Origin: Gossypium raimondii
Taxonomy: Eukaryota > Streptophyta > Magnoliopsida > Malvales > Malvaceae
Assembly (NCBI RefSeq): GCF_025698545.1
Contig: NC_068567.1
Location: forward strand, 3,162,001-3,226,000
Direction of reading: 5' to 3'
DNA: 64,000 nt
Shown here: positions 33,376 through 44,894 of the stretch, one piece after another
Numbering within the stretch: the first letter of the stretch is position 1
Layout: every line of letters starts with the position of its first letter
The notes under the pieces: generated by a model
Told to the model about the DNA's origin: nothing
The model's input: the letters and a program-made list of their open reading frames with translations, nothing else
Database searches by the model: none
Program-made: the position numbers and the translations under genes

Positions 33376-33975
33376 GGCTAAACTATTAAAATAGTCACTT
33401 TTGTTTCCTTTAAGTTATATTTTAGTTACTTATGTTTGAAATATTATGTTTTAGTCATTTATGTTAACGTGTTGTAAAAATTTTTCACTAATCCATTAAT
33501 TATCGTTAATGGTGTAACGTGGTGACGTGGCATGTTCAATCATCATTTCAATCAAAAATTTTAGGTTAAATTATATAATTGGTTCTCATATTTTTTTTCA
33601 TTTTGAGCAATTTATTTTTTTCTTTTATGTTCCTTTAACTTTCCCCCATTTTCTCTTTTTTTTTCATTCTCTTATTCTTCTCTCTGCTTTTTCTCCTTTT
33701 TTCATCTCTTTTAACGTAAAAGAAAAAAATAAATTACTCAAAATGAGAAAATATAGAGACCAATTGTACAATTTAACCTAAAATTTTCATTTGAAATGAT
33801 GATTTAACGTGACACATCAGCTTACCGTTACCCCGTTAATGAAAATTAACGTTTCGTGACTACAACACGATAACGTAAGTGACTAAAACATAATATTTCA
33901 AACATAATATTTCAAACATAAGTAATTAAAATATAACCTGAGGGAAACAAAAATGACTATTTTGATAATTTACCC
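33376..33975. mobile_element. Foldback MITE, Mutator-like, exact 9-bp target duplication
   Basis: The 600-bp element is bounded by TATTTAAAA at 33367-33375 and 33976-33984. It begins GGCTAAACTATT, and its end read in reverse begins GGGTAAATTATC. The two arms are near-complementary for about 260 nt each, leaving only a short loop, so a transcript would form one long hairpin. The frame at 33527-33781 lies across the arms and is not a gene. Confidence 0.85.
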
Positions 33976-34154
33976 TATTTAAAATGCTGTATATTTATAT
34001 AAATTTAATACATTACTAATTTGCATTATATAAATCATTTTATGTCATGTTTTATTTTTTTAGTATCCTATAACCCTATCATATTATTAAGCATAACCCA
34101 TCATGGATAATGGGGTTTAATCATTTCTTGAAAACTTACTCTGTTTTTTATGTC

Positions 34155-34502
34155 GAACTTTAGGTTATTTTGGATGGTCTTATCCTTCTAAAAGAACAAA
34201 GATTGAAGAGAATTTTGATTCACACAGATAATCTCGAGGTCGCCCAAGCACTAAGAACGGACACTCCAACTATTTCAACTTCTGCTCTGGTGAGGCGAAT
34301 CCAAAAGCTACTACAACATAAAAAACATTGGGTGGTTAAACACATCTTAAGGGAGGCTAATTGTGTTGTTGACAAGATTGCTAAATCGGTCTCTACTGAT
34401 AAGGTGAGAGTGAACGTGTTGACAACAACTCCTGCCGATTTATTCAATGTCATTGATAGAGACAAAATAAATTGTGGTTTTGATATTGTAGGACAAATTT
34501 AA
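34155..34502 (+). pseudogene. RNase H-like fragment of a LINE retrotransposon
   Basis: The frame encodes an RVT_3-type RNase H segment: DGLILLKEQRLKRILIHTDN, then EVAQAL, and KHILREANCVVDKIAK, where the usual form is REAN-x-VAD-x-LA. Just upstream in frame, a stop (TAG) sits where LINE RNase H domains usually have Trp (AELW). No reverse transcriptase is present upstream, so this is the isolated 3' end of a truncated element. Confidence 0.7.
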
Positions 34503-34698
34503 GTTCTTTTAGTTTTTGTTTTACCAAAAAAATATTTATAATTTTTACAAAACATTAATTGTTTTTAAAATGATTAGTATATCATAATAATGCATATTTG
34601 AGGCATGATTAAAGTATGCTTGCAAAAGGAAAGCCACCTTGTTGGATAGACATTATTAAAATATTTAAAAAAAAAAGGTAAGGTTAGGAACATCTTAC

Positions 34699-34723
34699 CA
34701 CACAGACACAGACACAGACACAG

Positions 34724-34767
<44 letters not shown>
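34699..34767. repeat. Compound microsatellite (CA/CACAGA)n-(TA)n
   Basis: CACAGA repeats pass into CACACA and then a long TA run. A second TA run lies at 34944-34974. Both are likely length-variable. Confidence 0.9.
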
Positions 34768-34771
<4 letters not shown>

Positions 34772-34939
34772 TTGGTATTATATTATTAAAATATAGCCAT
34801 AAAAAATAACATGAAAAATAGCCAATTTGAACACACTTGTCTAGATTTATGCCTGGTTGAGACTTGCTTCTCCTATAACTACCAACCTCCTAATAATTTT
34901 TACTTCACTTATAAACATCAATTATTGATCTATCAACGC

Positions 34940-34978
<39 letters not shown>

Positions 34979-35468
34979 TTTTATCATATGAAAAATTAAA
35001 ATTCTATATTAATGTATTTTAAATCATTTATGATAAAAAATTTGAAAAGCCAAACTAACACCTTCATGGTTTGACCTTCCATAGATTAATTTAGAAGACT
35101 AGTTAAATTATGATAATAAAAAATATTTTTATCATTTTAATAATCTAATTTTTATAATTTTTAAAAATTAAATTATTTTTAGAGAGACCAAAGTATAATT
35201 CTATTTTATTAATTTAAAATTTAAATAACCTAAATGAAAATTTTCCAATTTAGATAGGTACATCCCTACTCCCACCCTTAATATAAATATATATATAAAA
35301 TGAAAAATCACAACTTGCGTTATTTTCAATATTTATTGCTTTGTCGGTAGTATTGTACTAAAATGTGTACCAACACATATTACCACAAACTTACAACAGA
35401 AGTTACAAATATCTATCACTTGTGGGGGATTAAAATGAATTATTGAATTTGCAAATGAATACATATGG

Positions 35469-36418
35469 TTAGAGGTGGTCATGGTCTGGGTTCAATTAAA
35501 AATTCAGGCCCATTTATTAGGCCTGGGCCCGACTTAAAAGATGGGCTAAAAATTTTACTCAAGTCTGACTTGGATAAAAATGATAAAACTCAGGCTCGGC
35601 CTGGTCTAACCTAACCCACCCATATTAATTTTTATATAATTTTTAAATATATATAATACATAAAAATACTAAAAATATTAAAATAAATATTTCCCAACAA
35701 ATTGAAAATAAATTTTAAAAAATATGTAGACTTAAATAACACTAAGATAAATGCAACTTAACAAGCAAATGCCTCTAAAATAATAACAAAATTAACAAAT
35801 GTCTTTAAAATAATAACAAAATTAACAATAAAATAAGTTTTATACAATATCCAAACAATAACAACAAAATAATAGCAACATAATAGTAAAATGGTAGCAA
35901 AATATGAAGAAAACAACAAGAAAATAACATTCGAAAACAAAAAAAAGAGCAGATTTTTTTTGTCCTTTAGTGAATTCGGGCAGGGCCGGGCTGAGCCTGG
36001 GCAAAAAATGCCTTACCTGAGGCCCGACCCTTTTTTAATAACAAAAAATTAACAAAGGGTTAATAACAAAATTAACAAATACCTTTAAAATAATAACAAA
36101 ATTAACAATAAAATAAGTTTTATACAATATCCAAACAATAACAATAAAATAGTAGCAACATAATAGTAAAATGGTAGCAAAATATGGAGAAAACAATAAG
36201 AAAATAACATTAAAAAAAAGAGCAAATTTTTTTGTCCTTTAGTGAATTCGGGGAGGGCTGGGGCAAAAAATGCCTTACTCGAGGCCCGGCCCATTTTTTA
36301 AACGGGCTTTATTATTTTGTCCAAGCCCATTTTTTGGGCCTATATTTTTGCTCATACTCTCTCACATTTCGGGCAAGCTTTTTGGCCGGGCCGAGTGGCC
36401 TGACCCATGATCAGGTCT
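35469..36418. mobile_element. hAT-type non-autonomous element, 950 bp, with GC-rich ends
   Basis: ACATATGG is present exactly at 35461-35468 and 36419-36426. Inverted ends read AGAGGTGGTCATGG on the left and, in reverse, AGACCTGATCATGG on the right, in the TAGRGGTG style of hAT elements; an alternative register gives CATATGGT/CATATGGC. Both flanks are rich in GGGCC/GGCCC. Inside, a segment is tandemly repeated with a 280-bp period (for example GTTTTATACAATATCCAAAC at 35837 and 36117). The open frames are by-products of this repeat. Confidence 0.8.
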
Positions 36419-36426
36419 ACATATGG

Positions 36427-37489
36427 CATACAATGAAACCTTAACATTATCCGCAGTGATGGAGTTCAGATGTTAATTTTGAAGGGATAAGTTAAAATTA
36501 GACGTGCTATGTAAATTTATAAATCAACTTGAAAAAAAAAAGTAAAATAATTGTAACATCCATTTCCATTTTGATTTTCATATCATTCTCGTTTCAATTT
36601 CATTTCATTTTCAAATCATAAATCGCATAATATAAGATTTTTACTTTTAATTAAATATACTCATGCTTATACTTGTTCAATCATACATCGTAATATTCAA
36701 ATTCAATTTAAAATCAAGAATTTACTAATTTTATAATTGAAATCATACTATTTTAAATACTAATTAAATAATTCAAAATTCACAAAATAAAATTAATATA
36801 GCTAGATATAGTAAATCAACTACTAATGACAAACTTGTATATACATGATTTATCAAGTTGACAACTTAAGTTTTCTGATCCGAAATTCACATAACTTTCA
36901 ACTCGAAAAAAATCATTTTTTATTCCGTTTTCACCAGAATGCTCATTGCTTCATAAGCTATCATTTGACATAATTTTAAACAAAATAACCAATGTTTTCT
37001 TCCTCACATTCACTTTGACCGAAACTTACTATATGTAACATTATCTAACTATTTTTGTTTCATTTTTACACTTCTAACAAGTTAGAAACCGTCTCCTAAT
37101 CATTTTCCATCCAAAACATACACATTTCACTTAATTTTATAAGCTTCCATCAATATATGTAAAACAAGCTTCAAAGATTCAAAATATATGAAATGTTTGA
37201 AGAAAAACATACTTTATACTTAAAATTTGGAGGAAAATGATGAAGAATTTTTTCTTTTCTTGCTAGGCACCAATATGAAGAAGGATGATAAAGGTCTCTT
37301 CATCTTTTTTTATGTATTATTATATTACTTATAAAATGTTATTATTTTAAGTAAAATATTAAATAAACATTAATTTATTATTATTTAATAAAAATATTAT
37401 TCAAAAGTCATCATGAGTAATTTAGCTTCTTGAGAAGATTTTCTCTTTGTTTTTATCAAGAATAAATTTTTTAATATTATATTTAATAC
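36427..37489. other. AT-rich intergenic DNA, no gene seen
   Basis: No frame, repeat terminus or motif could be supported in this stretch. Confidence 0.4.
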
Positions 37490-37682
37490 TATAAAAATAT
37501 TGAAGGGGTCTATTTATATTTTTAAGAGAACTAAAATATATATAGAAAGAGGAAAGTTACAAAAATCTTAAACTTTGGGGGCCTATTTATATTTTTAGGA
37601 AGGTCATAGTATATTTATAAAGGATTAAATTGAAAAGAATTTAAGCTATGACCCCCGGGCCTCTACGTGGCTCCGCCCCTGA
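37490..37682. mobile_element. Right-end fragment of the GGAGCC hAT-type MITE family
   Basis: The stretch ends GTGGCTCCGCCCCTG at about 37682, the complement of the CAGGGGCGGAGCCAC terminus of this family. It contains the characteristic GGGGTCTATTTATATTTTTA segments twice (37505 and 37579). The left terminus was not found. Confidence 0.55.
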
Positions 37683-37784
37683 CTGTCTGTCACATGCTCA
37701 AGCATTGTAAGACAGGTCGAGCTACTTAAAGAGCGAGTAGATAATGTTTCTCGGTTTCCATGTAAAACTTCTGCTCTATCATCG

Positions 37785-38129
37785 GTGTTATGCTACACGC
37801 CCATGTTACGCTGTCTCATCATTTTTCTTGAACTACCCATGTTATACTACTTTCCTTGCCCAATATGGAAGCCAGTCTTCCCAGCATGTCATGCCATGCA
37901 TCTACAACTATCCTTTTGGCACACATGCCTCACCCTGGAACCATCTCTTCTTCTTCCTACTCCTTTGATTTGTAACTTAGCTGAGGCCAGCTGCTGCTGC
38001 TTCTCTTTTCAATGGGAAATGGAGAAGTTGGATAATGGCTTAGCTAGCTTACTATTTTTGTGGGTTTTCATTTTGGTGATGATGGGCTTTCTGGGTTTAA
38101 ACAGATACGTGAAGCCTGGTTCAAAATGA
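37785..38129 (+). CDS. Unrecognised open frame, 114 aa
   Basis: One frame runs from 37785 to 38129. Its last 36 codons (from an internal Met at about 38020) form a compact segment MEKLDNGLASLL with a clear hydrophobic stretch, then RYVKPGSK at the end. The upstream part is Cys/Leu-rich and looks random. It may be a small membrane peptide, the last exon of an unseen gene, or chance; no homology is recognised. Confidence 0.2.
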   Translation: MLCYTPMLRCLIIFLELPMLYYFPCPIWKPVFPACHAMHLQLSFWHTCLTLEPSLLLPTPLICNLAEASCCCFSFQWEMEKLDNGLASLLFLWVFILVMMGFLGLNRYVKPGSK

Positions 38130-38159
38130 TATTTCAGTCATAAATGATTGGTATAATGA

Positions 38160-38610
38160 TTTTTTTCCTCAATTTTGCAAAAAAAAAGAAGAGTTATTTT
38201 AACTATTTATTTAATTTTTCGGCTCTTTTAACTTTTAAACTTGTATTTTCTTTATCAAATCACTTCAAAATAAATAAGTAAATTAACATTTGTTCACTTT
38301 GCTGATATGACAGTCCACATATATGCCACGTTAGAAATTAATTAATATTTTAAAATATTAAATAATATTATTCATATTTTATACTTTTATAATAATTTTA
38401 AAAAGATAATATTTTGAATTTTTAAAATTTTAAAATTTTAAAATTAATTCATCATGTGTATGTAACGTTAGCAAATTTAACAAATGTTAACTTTTCTATC
38501 TATTTTAGAGTGATTTAACAAACAACACAAATTTAAATGTTAAAAGAGGCGAAAAATTAAATGGAGGACTAAAATAACTCTTTTTATAAAGTTGGAGGTT
38601 TAAAAAGTCA
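38160..38610. mobile_element. Long-TIR MITE
   Basis: GAGTTATTTTAACTATTTATTTAATTTTTCGGC near 38191 is mirrored by the complement of GCGAAAAATTAAATGGAGGACTAAAATAACTC near 38550-38582. The inverted similarity spans roughly 120 nt per arm. The termini and duplication are not sharply defined; coordinates are approximate. Confidence 0.6.
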
Positions 38611-38741
38611 TCATGCCTAAAAATTTGGTTGTTTAACTATCAGTTAAAATAAATTAAAAATAATCATTATTACAGTGTTGGTGAAATAAATTAATTAAGT
38701 TGACTTTTAATATTACGTGGTTGTGATAATAAAAATATTTG

Positions 38742-39687
38742 GTTTTAGGGTGTAAACCGTTTTCAAATTTAAAAAAATAATTAAGTTTTTTTTTTGTACT
38801 CAATTATGTATTTGAGCTGTCAAAATACATAAAAAGGCCCTTTAATCGTTAACTTTAATAGTTGATTGTTAAAATTAACTACCCTAATTTTTCTCGTTAA
38901 AACCACCACGTGTCACAACCACGATAAAAATTATAAAAATTATGAAAATTAAATTTTTATAAAAATTGTAAAAATATAAAATATATAGAAATATAGAAAA
39001 AAATTTGTAAAATTTTATAAAGCTGTAAGAAAATTATATAAAATGTAAAGAAATATAAAATTTGTAAAAAAATTATAAAAATTATCGTACCAAAAGAAAC
39101 ATTTTATAATTTTTATTTTTTTATTTTTTATCATTTTTCACCACATGCCATACTATGTTGCAGCACGTGATAATTGAAAAAACTGAGAGTCGTTAACTTT
39201 AATGGTCAACGGTTAAAATTAATGGTTAAAAGACGTTTTTAATGCATTTTACATTTTTTTACTATTTTTATAAAAAAAATTCTAATTTTCAATATTTTTT
39301 ATATAGTCATAATTTTTATAATTAATTATTAATTATTAATTTTTATCATTTTTTACCATATGTCACGCCGTGGTGGTGACATGTGGTAGTTTTAACTGAA
39401 AAAAATTAAGAGCTGTTAACTTTAACTGCCAAAGGGCATTTTTGAGGCATTTTGGTAGTTTAAGTATTCAATTGAGTATAAAAAAAAAGAAGGGTCTTAA
39501 TTGCGTTTTTTGAAAAAGTTTGAGAGTGTTTTTAATGCATTTTGAAAGTTTAAGTACTACTTAATTTTTTTTTTTAATTTCTAGGGCATTTGTGATGGAT
39601 TTTGAAAAATTAAGTATTGAGTGCAAAAAATTAACAAAGGCTTAAATTTTTTTTTTTAAATTTGAGAATTTTTCAAACCCTAAAGCC
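38742..39687. mobile_element. Long-TIR MITE, Mutator-like, about 945 bp
   Basis: The outer ends are GGTTTTAGGGTGTAAACC and, read in reverse from the right, GGCTTTAGGGTTTGAAAA. Inner blocks are also mirrored (GTACTCAATT..GGCCCTTTAATCGTTAAC against the complement near 39400-39480). The flanking nonamers AAAATATTT and AAAAAAATT agree at 7 of 9, compatible with a Mutator-type duplication but of low complexity. The right arm appears partly duplicated (39520-39660). Confidence 0.6.
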
Positions 39688-40009
39688 AAAAAAATTCTTC
39701 TCGAAAGCTAGAAAGCAGCTGTTCATTCTCAATATTTTTAGATGATCAAATGTTTGTTTTTAAAGTAGTTTAACAGACGAAACAATAAGAAGCAAATAGA
39801 AAAGTGAAAGATAAAAGATGTGTGGTTACAAATCATGTTTCATCTAACACAACCTTCTACTGCTCCAACAACAACCATTAACATCACATAATGCAGATTA
39901 CAACAACTAAGGCCATCACCCATTTTTACCAAATCTCCTACACCCTTCCACACAACACCACACACCTATGATGTTGCAGCTTCTCTGTTTCTTCAACTTG
40001 AGTGGTATA
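39688..40009 (-). other. 3' flank of the DC1 gene
   Basis: Probable 3' UTR of the minus-strand DC1 gene plus intergenic DNA. No other feature is seen. Confidence 0.4.
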
Positions 40010-42048
40010 TCATTCCCGGAGATCCCAAAGGCAATTCCAATGGACGGTAAAATTGCATTCAGATTCTTTACATTCTAGGGCCTGCCCATTGCAAACCTCA
40101 CCACATACCTTACATAGAGGGCAATTCCAGATGTTTTTCACAACAGTGAATGGATGTTTATGCCAATATTCTTTCAATTTTTTCCCAAGCTTCATATATG
40201 GGAGATACCCAATAGCACAATTGAGATGAAGAGAGTTATCACAATCAGCACAGTAGTAAAACCAACGATTTGGCTTTCTTTTTTTTTCACAGAGATCGCA
40301 GTAAAGTTGAAAAGGCTCAGAATCATCAGAAAAAGTCAAAGTAAGAGCATGCCTGTCATACTTGTACCAAGCAGTGAGTGGTAGTGTTGCACAACCTACA
40401 TCTAAACTGAAATCACAGCGCTTCATGCACCTATATGCAACTTCCCACGGGTATAGTCTTTTGAAACAAGCACTGCAACTCGTTCCCTCGTTGTTGTGGA
40501 CAACAAAGAGTGAATGCTCGTGACTTGGGTGCTTCAAGGTGTCCGACAATAACATACATTGAATGTCAATTCCGAACCTGCAATCTACGTCGTAGCATCT
40601 GTAGCTAAATCCTTGATACAGACGACGATAAGCACGGCACCATGAATAACCACACTCACCGTGTGAGTTCACGAGAGTAAGCAAATGCTTGTGAAATGGG
40701 TGTGGCATTTCTTTAGGCAATTCAGCGCATTCTTTGTGGAGAAAGGACTTGCATTGCTCACAACTATAAAAAGGAGTTGATATAGGTCTCGTGCACCCAT
40801 CGCACTCACTATCATCATCTTTGGTCTTCCCACTAAAGGTGAGTCTTAAATTATGATCATGATAGGAATGCTTGATCTCACTTGCTACCATTAGCTCTCC
40901 AATACGAATTTGTTCAACAACATCAGTATTCAAATTCCAAGGTTCATCCACCAGTTCCTCAGACCTCTCATCATAGCCTTTCGGCATAATTGTTCCATCC
41001 CAAATTGCTTTATCAGTTGCACAAAGTGCATGAGCAATATAACGGCAACGAGAAGCAGGACAACGGTAATGGCCATAGCTTATATCAACTTTCTCGTAAC
41101 AAATTTTGCACATCCAATCCTCAACTTGATTCGGTCGAAAAGAATACGAAAGAGAAATCGTGTGATGATGTCGTGTTATCATGATGTGAAGTGGCAATGA
41201 AATGCAATTCTTGTGGACAATGAGGTGACATGTAGCACAGAAATAGGGGAAGTGATCTCCGTCAGTGCCACAAAAATCACAAAGAAAGTATATTTTTGTA
41301 GATACAAGCATCCACGGGTGTTCATGACTTGCAACTGTGATTGTTGGTGGTGAAAAAAGAACATCATCAATTGTAAGATCAAAGTTGCATAGAGAGCAGG
41401 AATAAACAAACCCCTTCCATTGGATTCTGCACAAATAGCAACTACATATCTGGGGATGAGTAGGCGGTTGTGACAAGAGAGTAAGAGGATGCTTACGGTC
41501 ACAGGGGTGATAATCTCAAGGGGTAGTTCAGCACATTCCTTATGAAGGTTAAAGAATGTAGGATAAGTGCAATCTGAACAGTGGTAAAATCGACCAGATA
41601 TTGGTTTCTGACACCCGTGGCAATCAGGCTCGACTTCCTTGTTAGGATTTTGAATGAAATGTAAAGGATGGGGGTGCAAAGATTTAGGAAAATTTGTAGC
41701 AATGAATGATTGAAGCAAAGCACAATTGATGTGCAGATCGAAGTCACAATCAAAACAACGATAACAAATTCCCCCAAATCTCTTACCACACAAATCGCAA
41801 ATTCGTGAATAACGATCTGAATTTGGCAGAAAAATGAGAGGGTGTTTGGGGTGGAAGGGATGCTGAATCTTGGGGGCTAACTCTAACTCAGCACATCCCT
41901 TGTGAAGATAAAACTCACATTGTGTGCAGCCATAGCTCCAGCCCTCTACAGGTTTCTGACACCCAAGGCAAGGAGCTGCTTTGCTTGCAACACTGTGAGC
42001 TTGGATGAAGACCAAAGGATGGTGATGTTTGAAATGTTGAATTTCCAT
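40010..42048 (-). pseudogene. DC1-domain Cys/His-rich protein, one apparent frameshift
   Basis: A single-exon gene on the minus strand starts MEIQHFKHHHPLVF at 42048 and stops at 40010. It contains about eleven DC1 (C1-like) zinc modules of the form H-x-C-x2-C-x-C-x2-C-x-H-x2-C, for example CDLCGKRF..LHINCALL and CDLCEKKRK..LHLNCA. The reading frame shifts near 41508, after LPLEI, where one base is missing relative to the paralogue at 43660-43690; both halves are otherwise open for long stretches. The full product would be about 680 aa. DC1 proteins are plant-specific, bind zinc, and some act in stress and pathogen responses. The break could be a real lesion or a base-call error; a real gene cannot be excluded. 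Confidence 0.85.
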
Positions 42049-42059
42049 CTCTTTCTCTT

Positions 42060-43476
42060 TCCAACTCTCAGATACTGTGAAATTATTTAGAAGAAGAAGA
42101 AAATAAATGAAATTGCTTCATCAAATTATTCCAGGCCTCATGGTTAGTGGATTCTTTTCTTGGGTGTTGGTTTTGGTCTTCATAAAGAAAGGGATATATT
42201 GATGCTTTGCCCAATTTTCAAAATTCTAAGCATAGATATAGATATAATTAAGCAAATAAAGAAAGAAAGAAGAAAGAAACATTAGAAGAAAGTAGGAGAG
42301 GACACTTCTCTTCGGAAAATTTTGTTGCTTGCTCTCCACGTTTCATTCCAATGATATCAGTCCCGATGTTAACAAGTACACATACATTCAGGGAGCAAAA
42401 CTAAGGGTGTGCAATAGTCGGGTCAAACTGACTAAGGCAATTTAACGGGTCGATTCTAGTTTTGTTGAGTATGTTGGAGGTCTGGTAAATTTCTTTTCAT
42501 TTTGAAAATCCAAAATCAAATTAATCAACTTTCAATTTCAAATAGCGAATTTTGTCATATCCACGAGTGAAAGAAAAAATTAATATTAAAATTATATTTA
42601 CAAAAAAATTTATTTAGTATTTTTGCCAATATTATTTAGTAATTCAATCATAGGTAGAGTAGTGAATTATTCATAATCAATTTGATTTTGTTGGTTTTAT
42701 AGAGAATTTGGTTCTATTTTGATTCGTAAAAGAGTTTGTTAATTCTTTGGATTAGATTGAATTGATCGATTGCTCACTTGAAACAAAATCGAAATTAAAA
42801 TATTTTAATAAAAATGATTAACGTAAAATATAAATTATTGAGAGCCAAACTTCAAAGTTGTAGGTTCAAGAACTAAATTAAATTGAATTGTTAATTTTAA
42901 GAGCGTAAAATCACGTGGGTTTGAGTGTGTTGAAGTGCATTATACTCTTATTTAAACCCTAAACTTTAAGTACTAATTTGAACCTTGAAATCAAGTTCAA
43001 ATATTAAAATGTATATTTATGCTAGAATAAAATATTTTATTAACTATTTTGGATTAATATTATAACAATCAAATTGGCGATTAAACCAATCAAATCATCA
43101 ATTTTAATTGAATCGATCTTAGTACAAGCTGTGACCAAATCCAATTAATTACAAATGCATCATTCTTAAGTTGTAGGTGAAATACATAACTAGAAACTAG
43201 TTAAGAAGCATATCTACTTAATTGATTGGATGATATGAATTAGTTTAAAATTATTAAAATTAAAATTTTACTATTATTATAAAGATTGTTTTTCATAAAA
43301 TTTATAATAATATGGAATATAATCCAAAGGTTCATTTGTTTTTAATATATAGATTTTTATAAAATTTATTTTACATATTCTTTTACCCACATCAATAATG
43401 TATCATAATATAATATGTATTAAAAGTTAAATTTTATTATTAATATATGAACTATACATAAATTAAGGATTTAATT
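42060..43476. other. DC1 promoter side and intergenic DNA
   Basis: 42060-42360 is the leader and promoter of the DC1 gene. It is closely similar to 44585-44895 (TATTCCAGGCCTCATGGTTA, then GCTTGCTCTCCACGTTTCAT), showing that the duplication included upstream DNA. 42360-43476 is AT-rich with no recognisable feature. Confidence 0.6.
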
Positions 43477-44594
43477 CTAAGGATTAAAAGTTAAATTTAA
43501 GTCGTTAAATGTATTTAAGGATGATTGAAGAAAAGCACAATTGATATGCAGACCGAAATAACAAGCACCACAATTATAAGAAAATCCCCGAAACTCCTTA
43601 CAACACAAATGGCACCTGTTTTTGTCCCAAGGGTAAAGTGAATCTGGAAAAAGAGTGAGAGGGTGTTTGGGGTTTAAGGGATGCTGAATCTCAAGGGGCA
43701 GTTCAGCACATTCCTTATGAAGGTTAAATGGATAAGTGCAATCTGAACAGTGGTAAAATGGACCAGATATTGGTTTTTGACACCAGGAGCAATCAAGCTC
43801 GACTTCCCTGTTATGATTTTGAATGAAGAACAATGGATGGGGGTGCAAAGAATTAGGAAAATTTGCAGCAATAGATGATTGAAGCAAAGCACAATTGATG
43901 TCCAGATCGAACTGACAAGCACCACAATTATAAGCAAATCCCTGAAACTTCTTACCACACAAATTGCAACAGTTTGCGCCCCCATAAGGTGATTCTGGCA
44001 AAAGAGTGAGAGTGTGTTTGGGGTGGAGGGGATGCTGAATCTGGGGGGCTAACTCTAACTCAGCACATTCCTTATGAAGGTTAAATGGATAGTGCAATCT
44101 GAACAGTGGTAAAATGGACCAGATATTGGTTTTTGACACACGTAGCAATCAGGCTCGACTTCCTTGTTAGGATTTTGAATGAAGAACAACAGATGGGGGT
44201 GCAAAGAATTAGGAAAATTTGCAGCAATGGATGATTGAAGCAAAGCACAATTGATGTGCAGATCGAACTTACAATCATAGCAAGTATAAACAAATCCGTC
44301 AAAGTCCTTACCACACAAATCGCACACCGAAGGATAAGGTGATTTTGGCAAAAGATTGAGAGGGTGTTTGGGGTGGAAGGGATGCTGAATCTGGGGGGCT
44401 AACTCTAACTCAGCACATCCCTTATGAAGATAAAACTCACATTGACTGCAGCCGTAGCTCCAGCCCTCTACAGGTTTCTCACACCCGAGGCAAAGAGCTG
44501 CAACACTGTGATCTTGGATGAAGACCAAAGGATGGTGATGGCTGAAATGTTGAATTTCCATCTCTTTCCTTGCAACTCTCAGACACTGTGACAT
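43477..44594 (-). pseudogene. Truncated tandem copy of the DC1 gene
   Basis: It starts MSQCLRVARKEMEIQHF at 44594; MEIQHF matches the start of the neighbour. Three tandem repeats of a two-module block follow with a period of about 355 nt (for example GATGATTGAAG at 43520, 43874 and 44230). A one-base deletion near 44092, within SDCT-YP, shifts the frame. After the third block homology stops at about 43519 and the frame runs into unrelated DNA, ending at 43477. Only about six of the eleven modules of the neighbour's layout are represented, by internal amplification. It is probably non-functional. Confidence 0.8.
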
Positions 44595-44894
44595 TATTTA
44601 GAAGAAGAAGAACAAAAATGAAATTGCTTCATCAAACTATTCCAGGCCTCATGGTTAGTAGATTCTTTTCTTGGGTGTTGGTTTTGATCATCTTAAAGAA
44701 AGGAATATGTTGATGCTTTGCCCACGTTTTAAGTAGCAAAAGAAATCTAAGAATATAGAGAGAGAGAGAGAGATAATTAAGAAAATAAAGAAAGAAACAT
44801 GAGAGGAAAGTAAAAGGAGGAAGGAAATAGGAGAGGATACTTTTCTTGGGAAATTTTCGTTGCTTGCTCTCCACGTTTCATTTCTCATCATCAG

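Noticed and set aside
33527-33781. An 84-codon plus-strand frame rich in Phe, Leu and Ser
   Set aside because: It lies inside the arms and loop of a foldback MITE and has no homology.
34811-34999. A 62-codon frame ending in Tyr-Ile repeats
   Set aside because: It translates a TA microsatellite.
35758-36294. Minus-strand frames rich in Phe, Leu and Tyr resembling membrane proteins
   Set aside because: They are translations of the A-rich tandem repeat inside the hAT-type element.
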